A stretch of 64,000 bases of DNA from Bos javanicus (lineage: Eukaryota; Chordata; Mammalia; Artiodactyla; Bovidae), in contig NC_083897.1 in NCBI RefSeq assembly GCF_032452875.1, forward strand, positions 8,042,854 to 8,106,853. Reading direction: 5' to 3'. The notes under the pieces were generated by a model. That model was not told the origin of the DNA. It saw only the letters and a list, made by a program, of their open reading frames with translations, and did not search any database. Shown one piece after another: positions 33,583 to 45,879 of the stretch (position 1 is its first letter; every line of letters begins with the position of its first letter). The position numbers were made by a program, and so were the translations under genes.

Positions 33583-34168
33583 AGTTCAGTTCAGTCGCTC
33601 AGTCGTGTCCGACTCTGCGACCCCATGAACTGCAGCACGCCAGGCCTCCCTGTCCATCACCAACTCCCGGAGTTCACTCAGACTCACGTCCATCGAGTCG
33701 GTGGTGCCATCCAGCCATCTCATCCTCTGTCGTCCCCTCTCCTCCTGCCCCCAATCCCTCCCAGCATCAGAGTCTTTTCCAGTGAGTCAACTCTTCGCAT
33801 GAGGTGGCCAAAGTACTGGAGTTTGAGCTTTAGCATCATTCCTTCCAAAGAACACCTGGGACTGATTTCCTTTAGAATGGACTGGTTGGATCTCCTTGCA
33901 GTCCAAGGGACTCTCAAGAGTCTTCTCCAACAGCACAGTTCAAAAGCATCAATTCTTCGGCGCTCAGCCTTCTTCACAGTCCAACTCTCACATTCATACA
34001 TGACTACTGGAAAAACCATAGCCTTGACTAGATGGACCTTTGTTGGCAAAGTAATGTCTCTGCTTTTGGATATGCTATCTAGGTTGGTCATAACTTTCCT
34101 TCCAAGGAGTAAGCGTCTTTTAATTTCATGGCTGCAGTCACCATCTGCAGTGATTTTGGAGCCCCAAA
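33583..34168 (-). mobile_element. BovB LINE 3' fragment
   Basis: An antisense BovB from the (GTTCA)n terminus at 33583 to 'gtgattttggagcccc'. The minus strand keeps the frame with VVMYECESWTVKKAERR. It lies inverted relative to the copy at 31693-32186. Confidence 0.92.
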
Positions 34169-34245
34169 AAACTAGTGGTTCTCAAAGTGTGGTCTGGGGG
34201 TCAGCAGCATCTGCTTGCTGGAACTTGTTAGAAATAACAAATTAT

Positions 34246-34375
34246 TGAGACTTCCCTGGCAGTTAAGACTCTGCACTTCCAATGCAGGAGGTGCAGGTTC
34301 AATCCTCGGTCGGGTGAATGAGATGCCACATGCTGCGTGGCATGGCCAAAAAAAAGGAAAAGAAAAAAAAAGTGA
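34246..34375 (+). mobile_element. CHR-type SINE inside MER5A
   Basis: 'gagacttccctggcagttaa', 'caatgcaggaggtgcaggtt' and an A-rich tail ending near 34371. Confidence 0.88.
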
Positions 34376-34449
34376 ATTAATCAGCTCCAGCCTGAACCTA
34401 GTGAATCTGAAACTCTGGGGTATAACCCAGCAATCAGTGTTTTTGAAAT

Positions 34450-34660
34450 GAGATGCCAGTCCAGGTTCAATGCACGATACTGGATGCTTGGGGCTAGTGC
34501 ACTGGGACGACCCAGAGGGATGGTATGGGGAGGGAGGAGGGAGGAGGGTTCAGGATGGGGAGCACATGTATACCTGTGATGGATTCATTTTGATATTTGG
34601 CAAAGCTAATACAATTATGTAAAGTTTAAAAATAAAATAAAATTAAAAAAAAAAATAAAC
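34450..34660 (+). mobile_element. Bovid L1 3'-UTR terminus inside MER5A
   Basis: 'gatgccagtccaggttcaat', 'ctgggacgacccagagggat', a GGGAGGAGGGAGG tract and 'aaagctaatacaattatgta' followed by an A-rich tail. The text is nearly the same as 41025-41245, so both derive from one young L1 family. Confidence 0.88.
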
Positions 34661-35627
34661 AACCTCTAGGTGGTTCTGATAAGGCTACAGTTTGAAAATG
34701 ACTGAGATGTGGTATGGGGTCCAAATCCAGAAATAATTAAACGGCTGAAACCTGGAAATCAAACTGCTCTGTGCAGATGACTGTAATCATCACCTTTTTC
34801 CTCCTTATAACTCTTTGTGGATCCAGTCCTGTATTTTCTCCTGCTACCGAAATGTGGAGACATAAGATGTAACATCATGAAAGTCCCTTCTGATTTGACT
34901 TTTCAACAAAATTTCCTTGCATGTAGTATTCTTTTGAATTTGATAATGAAAATCATTCTTCAGCCCTTAGACTGCCAAGTTCAGAATAGAATAGGGACAC
35001 ATTGATCACATTAAACTCTCCTCCAATCAAGCACCGAAAGGGTTAAGTATTTCAAGTCTCACTTGTAAGCATTAGTGTGACAGCAATCAGTTGAAGTTGT
35101 ACAGAACAGACCTGCACTTCTAGAAAGAGTCAAATCTTCAGTGAAATGTGAGCAGTTAATCTACAACTGATAGAGTTGGAAGTGGTCAGCCTCTCTAATT
35201 CATAATAACTAGCAGTTCTGAATTCTTTTTTAGGTCTGAAGATTTTAAAGTAACTGGCACAAAAGGACCAAAGAAAATTCTTGTGATGGCCTTAGATCTC
35301 TAAAGGTTTTCAGAGTTGCATAAATCCACACTAAGGTCAATATTGGCCTCTAACCGTAACCAAAATAAAAATCTTAAGGTAGGCAAGGCTAGATGAAAGT
35401 CAGACTGTTTCCTTTTCCTACAAACTACTAATTTGCTATAACAAATACGTCCATAACCTAGCCATTTAGCTTTGTATAGGATTTGGTCTATTTAGATTTT
35501 TTCCCCCTGATCTTATTCTGTTTAATTTTATATTTCCAAGACCCTATATGCACCATAACTAATGACTATAGCATAAGAAACTTTTTGCATGGGCCTCTGC
35601 TTATTAACGATAATGCTTATTAACTTT

Positions 35628-35904
35628 GCTATGCTATGCTATGCTAAGTCACTTCAGTCGTGTCCGACTCTGTGTGACCCCATAGATGGCAGCCCACCAG
35701 GCTCCCCCATCCTGGGATTCTCCAGGCAAGAACACTGGAGTGGGTTGCCATTTCCTTCTCCAATGCATGAAAGTGAAAAGTGAAAGTGAAGTCGCTCAGT
35801 CGTGTCTGACTCCTAGTGACCCCATGGACTGCAGCCCACCAGGCTCCTCCGTCCATGGGATTTTCCAGGCAAGAGTACTGGAGTGGGGCGCCATTGCCTT
35901 CTCC
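35628..35904 (-). mobile_element. Bov-A2 SINE, full length
   Basis: The (GCTAT)n tail, monomer, 'catgaaagtgaaaagtgaaa' linker, second monomer and 'gccattgccttctcc' end are all present. Confidence 0.93.
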
Positions 35905-36067
35905 GTTATTAACTTTAGGTTTATGAATAAATATTAGAAGGATACTGGTTCAAAACAAATAAGGAATAAGAACCCAAGATAAACCAAACTTTATTCCTCC
36001 CTTTTATCTTCCCAGAATAAATTTTCAAAAACAACCAGGGTATAACTAATTGAAGTAATAATATTTA

Positions 36068-36283
36068 AGGGCTTCCCTGGTGGTTCAGCGGCAAAGAATC
36101 CAGCTGCCAATGCAAGAGACGTTGGTTCAATCCCTGGGTTGAAAAGATCCCCCAGAGAAGGATATGGCAATCCACTCCAGTATTCTTGCCAGGGAAATCT
36201 ATGGACAGAGGAGCCTGAAGGGTTACAGTCCATGGGATCACAAAAGGATCGGACGAGACTTAGTGACCAAACAACAACAAATA
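36068..36283 (+). mobile_element. Bov-tA SINE
   Basis: Complete from 'agggcttccctggtggttca' to the (CAA)n tail. Confidence 0.92.
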
Positions 36284-37212
36284 GTATTTAAACAATGATC
36301 TTGCTTCAAAATCTGGTTCTTGTTCCTAATTTATATTCCAGAAATATTTTTTACATACAAAATTATAAATGTCATTTGTTACAAAAACTTTTATATTGAG
36401 AGGTTTTTTTTTTTAAGTCTGTGCATTATGTTTCTTTAACTTTATTCTGTTACTAGGTACTAGAGACTTCTTTTTAATTCCATTAGCTTAAATAAGGGGC
36501 TTTGCATTTTTGGCTAAAGCATCAAGAATGTATTTTCTCATTAAATATTGGAATTTTGTTTGGCAGTGGTTAGGCTCTCCTTCTGCCAGATTACTGACTA
36601 TTGGACTGAGGAAAAGAAAACACATGAGTAGGTTCATGAACAATTACTGATGTTTCAGAGAAACTTAAAAACAAAGACCCCAAATCTCTCCCATAAATTT
36701 AATCTCAAGTAGAGAAAAACTTGCTGAAAATATTTTATTTTTCATTAAATTAACATTTTGTAGGGATTTCCTAGCAGAAATTTAACAAAGGCCCATATTA
36801 ATCATTAAGAGAATGACCTAACTTACCTGAAAAAAATTGTTTTTCTTTCAACTAGATTTTTGTTTATTATTTGACTACTAAAAAGAATGTACTCTACTGT
36901 ACTTATGGCTTTCTTGGTCTACTGTAAATATTTCAGATACATTATATTCTTATGTGAGCTATAAGAATTAAGTAAAAAGACCTATACTTAGTTATAGGTC
37001 TTTTATATGAGTTATAAATCAATATTTGGTCATTCGTACAGAATGAAATGTAACAAAAATATTAACACATGGGGATAAGAATCCCTACTCTGCCTACCTC
37101 AGAGGATTGCTGCAAGGATTATATGAGTAAATGTACATGAAAGAGCTTAAAAAAGTATAAACTATATAAGCTTAAGGAATCATTCCTCTAATTAGAGTTT
37201 ATTGGACTAATT

Positions 37213-37427
37213 ATGGGTTGTTGTTGTTTAGTCACTCAGCCATGTCTGACTCTTTTGTGACCCCATGGACTGTAACCCACCAGGCTGTGTCCATGGGATT
37301 TCCCAGGCAAGAGTATTGGAGTGGGTTATCATTTCCTTCTCCAGGGGATCTTCCCAACCCAGGGATCAAACCCAAGTCTCCTGTATTGGCAGGTCAGTTC
37401 TTTACCACTGAGCCACCTGGAAAGCCC
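37213..37427 (-). mobile_element. Bov-tA SINE
   Basis: Complete antisense copy with a (TTG)n tail at 37215 and the head complement 'gagccacctggaaagccc'. Confidence 0.92.
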
Positions 37428-38564
37428 AATTATGGATTAGTTTCACACAAAACGAAACAGTTGTGAAATAGTATCTGATTAATCAAGGATGTATAGTGAT
37501 GAAATTCATTTATACAGTTTCTTGGCCATTTCCATGGCCTTTAAATTTCTTACATATATTATCTGTTTACTTTCCACTCTCTACATGGTTACTCCTGTGT
37601 TTAAATCAGAAGTGTATAGGTAAGTGCAGAGATAATTGGATAAATTGTTGCTATGTACAGTTGTGGAAATTGTGTTCATAATCCCTGCCATTCAAGTGGC
37701 CCTTAAGTAGATTTACCTGGGCAACCAGGTCAGCTCTGTTTTCTAATATATGAAAATAAAACTATATAAAACAGATAAATTCAGGGAGGATGAAATAATT
37801 GGTCTGGTACTGTTGCACTATGCCATTGTGTCTCTCATTCATTATACTCAGAACATCTCTATAATTTACATCTGAAGAACCCCAGACATAGAGGTTACAT
37901 GACTCACCTAAATCATATGGTGAATCACCAGTCAAGCTGTGCTTATAGGCAGTGAAAATGTTTCTGGTTAATTTTTGACATGAATTAGCTAAATTGGCTG
38001 CCTCACTGTCTGAACGTTGAGTGTATATATCCAAATCCAGGAACTCTTTTTTTTTTTTTTTGTACAGCAAGACCTGGCTGGCCATACAATACCAAACCAC
38101 AAAGCCCAATAGAAGTAATAAATAGATATATGTGGTCCTTAGCATGTCTACTCAACTAGAATTTAAAATTAAAGTAATTCTAAAACACAAAATTGATAAC
38201 TTTGTTTCTGCTGTTAAGAATTTGGAAAGGAGGAAGAGAACTTTTCATTATGTTACCAAGGCCAAACTTGGAGGTCAGGAACCATGTCTCCCTAATCACT
38301 ATGTTCCCAATGACTAGCATGCTATCTGGTCCATTAATAAGCAGAGTTAATTTCTTCAATGCATAGATGTATGAGTGAAGGAATGAATGAGCAAATTTAT
38401 AAATGAACAGTGTGGGAAAGCCTCTTCTGAAAGCTGTGCATTGACAAATATAATGCAATTTGGAATCAGTACTGATTTTCCACAGATTTCATTTTTTTTA
38501 ATGCACCAACATTAAACACTTACTATTAAATTTAATGTACAACATTAAACACACCATTAAGTCA

Positions 38565-38880
38565 CTTACCAATCCGCCTGCCAAGGCAGGGGACACAGGT
38601 TTGACCCATGGGCGAAGACGATCCCACATGCCATGGAGCAACTAAGCCCATGTGCTGTAACTATGGAGCCCATGCTCTAGAGCCTGTGAGCTCCAAATAC
38701 TGAGCCTGTGTGCCTCAACTACTGAAGTCCATGCATGAGAGCAGGTGCTTGGCAACAAGAGAAGCCACCACAATGAAAAGCCTGCACACCTCAACGAAGA
38801 GTAGCCCCCACTCACCACAAATAGAGAAGGCCCATGTAAAAGCAATGAAGACCCAGCACAGCCAAAAATAAATTCATTTT
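38565..38880 (+). mobile_element. CHRL-type long SINE
   Basis: A tRNA-like head fragment ('cgcctgccaaggcaggggac') is followed by the long body ('gccatggagcaactaagccc', 'agaagccaccacaatgaaaa') and 'cagccaaaaataaattcatt'. Confidence 0.75.
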
Positions 38881-38948
38881 AAAAACACCTACTATGTGCC
38901 AGGCTCTGTGCTAGATGCTAGGGAATCCATTCTATCACTGAAGGGTAA

Positions 38949-39863
38949 TCAGTTCAGTCACTCAGTTGTGTTCAACTCTTTGTGACCCCATGAACTGCAG
39001 CACGCCAGGCTTCCCTGTCCATCACCAACTCCCAGAGCTTGCTCAAACTCACGTCCATCAAGTCAGTGATGCGATCCAACCATCTCATCCTCTGTCGTCC
39101 CCTTCTCCTCCTGCCTTCAATCTTTCCCAGCATCAGAGTCTTTTCCAATGAGTCAGTTCTTTGCATCAGGTGACCAAAGTATTGGAGTTTCAGCTTCAGC
39201 ATTAGTCCTTCCAATGAATATTCAGGACTTTAGGATTGACTGGTTTGATCTCCTTGCAGTCCAAGGGACTCTCAAAGAGTCTTCTCCAACACCACAGTTC
39301 AAAAAAGGATCCAGTCTTCAGCACTCAGCGTTCTTTATGGTCAACTTGCACATCCATACATAACTACTGGAAAAACCATAGCTTTGACTAGATGGATCTT
39401 TATCAGCAAACTAAAGTCTCTGCTTTTTAATATTCTGTCTAGGTTTGTCATAGCTTTCCTTCCAAGGAGCAATCATCTTTTAATTTCATGGCTGCAGTCA
39501 CCATCTGCAGTGATTTTGGAGCCCCCAAAAATAAAGTCTGTCACTGTTTCCATTATCTCCCCATCTATCTGCCATGAAGTGATGGGACCAGATGCCATGA
39601 TCTTTGTTTTTTGAATGTTGAGTTTTAAGCGAACTTTTTCACTCTCCTCTTTCACTTTCATCAAGAGGCTCTTCCTCTTTACTTTCTGCCATAATGGTGG
39701 TGTCATCTGCATATCTGAAGTTATTGATACTTCTCCCAACAATCTTGATTCCAGCTTGTGCTTCATTTAACACAAGGAGTACATCAAGGCTGTATATTGT
39801 CACCTTGCTTATTTAACTTATATGCAGAGTACATTATGTGAAATGCCAGGCTGGATGAAGAAG
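38949..39863 (-). mobile_element. BovB LINE with 5' inversion
   Basis: 38949-39764 is antisense BovB from the 3' terminus to the segment encoding EAQAGIKI. The next piece, 39774-39863, is the immediately upstream BovB segment ('aaggagtacatcaaggctgt' to 'ggctggatgaag') but in the opposite orientation. The two parts meet with about 9 extra bases. Frame breaks abound. Confidence 0.88.
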
Positions 39864-40158
39864 GGCAATAGGAACTGTATTTTTTTGTATTAATTCAAAC
39901 TGTTTGGGGAGGATGATGGGGGCTTTTCTGGAAGAGGGGACCCTTTGTCAAGAATGTGGTGAAAGAGATTTCTGCCTTGGAAAGAAGCACGTGCAGAGCT
40001 CAGAATCAAGAAAATCTGACATGTCTGAAGACTAAAAATGAGGGTTTTGAATGAAAGGTCTAAAGGCATTTACTGGGACTCCTCAAGGTCATCTTATGTG
40101 CACTAAGTCTCCTTGGGTACACATTTAGAGTAAATTTGGTTTCTTCTACCCCTTACAA

Positions 40159-42859
40159 GAATGTTCAAACTACCACACAATTGCACTCATCTCATTTATA
40201 TAATTTTCATAATGTAACTAAATATTTCTTAGATGATGGTCAACTCTGCAATGCCTTTGACCTAACACAAGCAGAAGATATTAAGAAGAGGTGGCTCCAA
40301 AGAAGACATACAGATGGCTAACAAACACATGAAAAGATGCTCAACATCACTCATTATCAGAGAAATGCAAATCAAAACCACTATGAGGTACCATTTCACA
40401 CCAGTCAGAATGGCTGCGATCCAAAAGTCTACAAATAATAAGTGCTGGAGAGGGTGTGGAGAAAAGGGAACCCTCTTACACTGTTGGTGGGAATGCAAAC
40501 TAGTACAGCCACGATGGAGAACAGTGTGGAGATTCCTTAAAAAACTGGAAATAGAACTGCCTTATGATTCAGCAATCCCACTGCTGGGCATACACACTGA
40601 GGAAACCAGAAGGGAAAGAGACACGTGTACCCCAATGTTCATCGCAGCACTGTTTATAATAGCCAGGACATGGAAGCAACCTAGATGTCCATCAGCAGAT
40701 GAATAGATAAGAAAGCTGTGGTACATATACACAATGGAGTATTACTCAGCCATTAAAAAGAATACATTTGAATCAGTTCTAATGAGGTGGATGAAACTGG
40801 AGCCTATTATACAGAGTGAAGTAAGCCAGAAGGAAAAACAGAAATACAGTATACTAACGCATATATATGGAATTTAGAAAGATGGTAACAATAACCTGGT
40901 GTACGAGACAGCAAAAGAGACACTGATGTATAGAACAGTCTTATGGACTCTGTGGGAGAGGGAGAGGGTGGGAAGATTTGGGAGAGTGACATTGAAACAT
41001 GTAGAATATCATGTAAGAAACGAGTTGCCAGTCCAGGTTCGATGTGCGATACTCGATGTTTGGGGCTGGTGCACTGGGACGACCCAGAGGGATGGTGTGG
41101 GGAGGGAGGAGGGAGGAGGGTTCAGGATGGGGAACACATGTATGCCTGTGGTGGATTCATTTTGATATTTGGCAAAACTAATACAATTATGTAAAGTTTA
41201 AAAATAAAATAAAATTGAATATGCTTACCCAAAAAAAAAAAAAAAGAAGAAGAGGTGGCAAGAATACACAGAAGAACTATACAAAAAAGATCTTCACGAC
41301 CCAGATAATCATGATGGTGTTATCACTCACCTAGAGCCAGATATCCTGGAATGCAAAGTCAAGCGGGCCTTAGGAAGCATAACTACTAAGAAAGCTAGGG
41401 ACGTGATGGAATTCCAGTTGAGCTGTTTCAAATCCTAAAAGATGATGCTGTGAAAGTGCTGTACTCAATATGCCAGCAAATTTGGAAAACTCAGCAGTGG
41501 CCACAGGACTGGAGAAAGTCCATTTTCATTCCAATCCCAAAGAAAGGCAATGCCAAAGAATGCTCAAACTACCACACAATTGCACTCATCTCACACACTA
41601 GCAAAGTAATGCTCAAAAGTCTCCAAGCCAGGCTTCAACAGTATGTGAACCGTGAACTTCCAGATGTTCAATCTTGATTTAGAAAAGGCAGAGGAATCAG
41701 AGATCAAATTCCCAAGATCCGTTGGATCATCAAAAAAGCAGGAGAGTTCCAGAAAAACATCTACTTCTGCTGTATTGACTATGCCAAAGCCTTTGACTGT
41801 GTGGATCACAGCAAACTGTGGAAAATTCTGAAAGAGATGGGAATACCAGACCACCTGACCTGCCTCTTGAGAAATCTGTATACAGGTCAAGAAACAACAG
41901 TTAGAACTGGACATGGAACAGCAGACTGGTTCCAAATTGGGAAAGGAGTATGTTAAGGCTGTATATTGTCACCCTGCTTATTTAACTTCTATGCAGAGTA
42001 CATCATGAGAAATGCTGGGCTGATGAAGCACAAGCTGGAATCAAGATTGCCAGGAGAAATATCAATAACCTCAGATATGCAGATGACACCACCCTTATGG
42101 CAGAAAGTGAAGAAGAACTAAAGAGACTCTTGATGAAAGTGAAAGAGGAGAGTGAAAAAATTGGCTTAAAACTCAACATCCAGAAAACTAAGATCATGAC
42201 ATCCAGTACCATTATTTCATGGCAGATAGATGGGGAAACAATGGAAATAGTGACAGACTTTATTTTGGGGGGCTCCAAAATCACTGCAGATGGTGACTGC
42301 AACCATGAAATTAAAAGACGCTTGCTCCTTGAAAGAAAAGTTATGACCAACCTAGATAGCATATTAAAAAGCAGAGACATTACTTTGCCAACAAAGGTCT
42401 GTCTAGTCAAAGCTATGGTTTTTCCAGTGGTCATGTATGAATGTGAGAGTTGGACCATAAGGAAAGCTGGGCGCTGAAGAACTGATGCTTTTGAACTGTG
42501 GTGTTGGAGAAGACTCTTGTGAGTCCCTTGGACTGCAAGGAGATCCAGCCAGTCCATCCTAAAGGAAATCAGTTGTGAATATTCGTTGGAAGGACTGATA
42601 CTGAAGCTGAAGCTCCAATACTTTGGCCACCTGATGTGCAGAACTGACTCGTTTGAAAAGACACTGATGCTGGGAGAGATTGAAGGCTGTAGGAGAAGGG
42701 GACAACAGAGGATGAGATGGTTGGACGGCACCACCAACTTGATGGACATGAGTTTGAGTAAGCTCTGGCAGTTGGCGAGGGACAGGGAAGCCTGACGTGC
42801 TGCAGTCCATGGGGGTGCAAAGAGTTGGACATGACTGAGCGACTGAACTGAAGTGAACT
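40159..42859 (+). mobile_element. BovB LINE with scrambled 5' end, hosting an L1
   Basis: A 12-bp duplication TACCCCTTACAA flanks the whole unit (40147-40158 and 42860-42871). It opens with a 36-nt piece (40159-40194) that belongs inside the RT region, where the matching copy is 41558-41593. Upstream BovB sequence then continues to 40294 and, after an inserted L1, from 41259 to the end. The RT keeps YADDT, but motif B reads as a stop ('gtatgttaaggc') and other stops occur. Confidence 0.88.
40295..41246 (+). mobile_element. 5'-truncated L1 inserted into BovB
   Basis: This sense L1 is flanked by AAGAAGAGGTGG (40283-40294 and 41247-41258). It encodes the Cys-rich ORF2p C-terminus (CWRGCGEKGTLLHCWWEC) and carries a G-rich 3' UTR and a pure A-tail. 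Removing it restores continuous BovB sequence. It is a bovid L1, like the piece at 34450-34660. Confidence 0.92.
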
Positions 42860-43065
42860 TACCCCTTACAAATTAGAGAAGTTTAAGATAGTCTGATGGG
42901 TTTTGAATTTCTGAATCAGGAAACCAGTAGGTTTTGTGAATCTGTTGGGAAATTAGGGAAAGGCTATTCATTCACCAGGGAATCTTTTCTAAGCCTTTGC
43001 TGGGGCTGGGTGGTATATACAAGGTTCACACAAGTTTCTTTTTATTTGAAATATATATTCAAATT

Positions 43066-43518
43066 CAGTTCAGTTCAGTTCAGTCGCTCAGTCATGTCCG
43101 ACTCTTTGCGACCCCACGAATCGCAGCACGCCAGGCCTCCCTGTCCATCACCAACTCCCGGAGTTCACTCAGACTCACATCCATCAAGTCAGTGATGCCA
43201 TCCAGCCATCTCATCCTCTGTCGTCCCCTCTCCTCCTGCCCCCAATCCCTCCCAGCATCAGAGTCTTTTCCAATGAGTCAACTCTTCGCATGAGGTGGCC
43301 AAAGTACTGGAGTTTCAGCTTCAGCATCATTCCTTCCAAAGAAATCCCAGGGCTGATCTCCTTCAGAATGGACTGGTTGGATCTCCTTGCAGTCCAAGGG
43401 ACTCTCAAGAGTCTTCTCCAACACCACAGTTCAAAAGCATCAATTCTTCAGCGCTCAGCCTTCTTCACAGTCCAACTCTCACATCCATACATGACCACTG
43501 GAAAAACCGTAGCCTTAT
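43066..43518 (-). mobile_element. BovB LINE 3' fragment with target duplication
   Basis: An antisense BovB with TATTCAAATT on both sides (43056-43065 and 43519-43528). It begins with a (GTTCA)n terminus and stops in the 'gaaaaaccgtagcct' segment through 5' truncation. Confidence 0.93.
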
Positions 43519-44259
43519 TATTCAAATTAAGCTGCCTTTTTTAATGAAAGGTGTATTAATTGCTTGCAGTGTACACAAATTCTAGGAGAAAATGACAGGA
43601 AAAAATAAGATCCAGTCTGGGTCTTCCTGGAGTTTATAGTCTTGGTAGCAGAAAGAGATTTACATTCATCATTCACAAGGTATTCCCCCATTCCAAACAT
43701 AATGCAGGAACCATTGGTAACCACAGTCTTGTTTAACTCAAAACAAATCAAAGGAACAAGAGTGTAAGTATAGTGTGATAGAGAGCTAGATTGCTAGACT
43801 AACATTATTACAGGAACAAAGAAGGACCATTGAGGGTGTGGCCCAATAATTGGAGCAGGTTTCATCAAAATGGTGCAACCAAAGCTACAGGATCTGAGAT
43901 GGTTGAAGACTGTTCAGATACTAAAACTTTATGATTATATGTGATTTATTCATTGCTGTTTTGTTTTTCTATCCAAGGTTGGTGGAAGACAACAGAACAC
44001 ACTTGGGCTGTTATGCTATAGACTTCTGTGTGTGTTCTGGCATGTATCTTGAATATTATTTTAATATATTCCCATACACATTCAAGTAGATAATGATTCT
44101 TTGAACAGCATTTTATCTTAAAAGGAATTTGGCCTCCTTTGCTTCCAAACAAAAATTAAAAGCCAAAATTCCCCCAAAGCCCCACTCAAGCATTCCCTCT
44201 TCATTTGGAAATAGTTAATTCAAATGAGAAATCAGGAACTGGAGCAAGTCAGCAGGTGA

Positions 44260-44420
44260 CTCATGGTGTGATTGGAAGGGCCTGGTACCCTTTCTAACTC
44301 AATTTCTTCATCTGTCTGTAGGAAATAATAGTCTCCCAGAGGTGTTATGAAAAATAATTAAAGTTGGTAGTGTGCTTTGAGATCCATGAATGAACAGCAC
44401 TTTCAAAGGGCATAATTACA
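44260..44420 (+). mobile_element. MIR fragment
   Basis: 'actcaatttcttcatctgtc' and 'cccagaggtgttatgaaaaa' match the 3' half of MIR. Confidence 0.55.
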
Positions 44421-45879
44421 CACTGCAGTGATTCTCTCAGACTGGCTTCCTCTACTCACTATTTCATAGGTATTAATATTAGTAATGACCCAGTTAGGTA
44501 GGTTTTCCTTGTTGTCAAGTTGCTAATACATTTTTTGGCCACTGATACTAGTTGCCTTTAAAATGAATGCAACCCAGAGTAGTAGTAAAAGCCACTAATT
44601 CTTTGGTTTTAGTAGTCTTAAAGTCTTTGGGGGAGTTTAGTTTTCCAGATCATTCTACCTTCATTCTCAATCTTTCCACTTCAGTTGGCTCACTTATTGC
44701 CTCTCTGATGCCAATCCCAAAAGCTTGTAGAAGATCAATTCAATAGCTTCACTGAAAGCAAACAGGAGGTCCCTCTTTGCTTTGCTTAATACTTAATAAT
44801 TTCTTCTTTGCTGTTCTTATTCCTCTTCCTTCTCTCCTCCCCTCTCCCGCATTTTAATTGGCCTGTTGGAAACACCCAGCAGGTGAAATTCTTGAGATGA
44901 TTCCAGAGCAGAAAACAAAGCGGGAGATGGAGATGGGAGTAAGATGTTGGGACAACATCCGAGTTTCAGTGGGTAGTAAGGGGAAACCTAGAACAACAAA
45001 GCCAGCTGAGAACACACGAGAAAAGAGCCATTGGCCCCTAACTTGGGCAGCCTTCCCACAAACTCCTTTTGCCATTTTGTCATTTGAGAGAAGGAAGCAA
45101 GAGAATGTAGTATCTCTCTGCATCACAGGAAAAACGTCAAGCTTATATTTCATAATGACCTTGGATTCACGGTGACATCATGTTCAAAGGAAAGCACACT
45201 TCTGAACATGTGGTTCCAAGATGGAATATGAAATGGAATATCAGAACTTTTAGTATAAATCAACCTTTTTTCTTAAGCTCCTTTTGAATTCTGTCGTTTA
45301 TCAATATATGTGGCTATTTCAACATATGGATCTCAGGCAAAAGCTTTCTTTCATTCCCCTAACCCTAAAGTTCTGTCTGTACTACCCTGGGTGTGGGGTG
45401 GGCGGAGGGATAGGCAGAGTTTCCTTTAATACAAACCATGACTTGAAGCAGTGCCCATACTGAAAAGCTTCAGCTACCCTCACTAAATTAGAACTTTACC
45501 AGAGTAAAATATCTAGAGAGTGGGTCGATTTTACTCTTTTACTTTTCTGGTAGAAAATATTTTCCTTCAAACGGAGTAAAAAACACAAGGAGGGCTTTTA
45601 CTGTTCTTGCAATACTGTAGCACTGCATACGTTTCTCACTGTAAGTGCAGAAAACTTTTGAAAAGTATCTATTTATATAACATTTTGGAAATGACAAAAT
45701 GTAAGAAATGGAGGACAGATTAATGGTTGCCAATAATCTGACCGCCTAGCCAGTGCTTTTCCAAAAAAGGAAGTGTAAGAAACAATATGTAAAGGTCATT
45801 GAATTAAAAATCAAAAGGAATAGATTTTATTAGTAGCTCTGACATTGCATGTTTTGAAAAAATGCTAGATACAGACAGT

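Larger units (their letters stand above)
34173..34706 (+). mobile_element. MER5A-like hAT element, split twice
   Basis: 'actagtggttctcaaagtgt', then 'gaatctgaaactctggggta' and 'cccagcaatcagtgttttt', then 'aggtggttctgataaggcta' are three consecutive pieces of MER5A. They are separated by a CHR SINE (34246-34375) and an L1 3' end (about 34450-34660). Confidence 0.7.

Noticed and set aside
31647..34248. Long ORFs such as 31705-32154 and the shadow frames 31647-32138 and 33565-34248
   Set aside because: They are BovB coding sequence or its antisense, not host genes.
40314..40706. A 130-codon ORF with a Cys-rich motif
   Set aside because: It is the L1 ORF2p C-terminus in a truncated L1, not an independent zinc-finger gene.
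44854..45175. Overlapping 99- and 105-codon ORFs on opposite strands
   Set aside because: Neither resembles a known protein, there is no splice or retrocopy signature, and opposite-strand overlap suggests chance.
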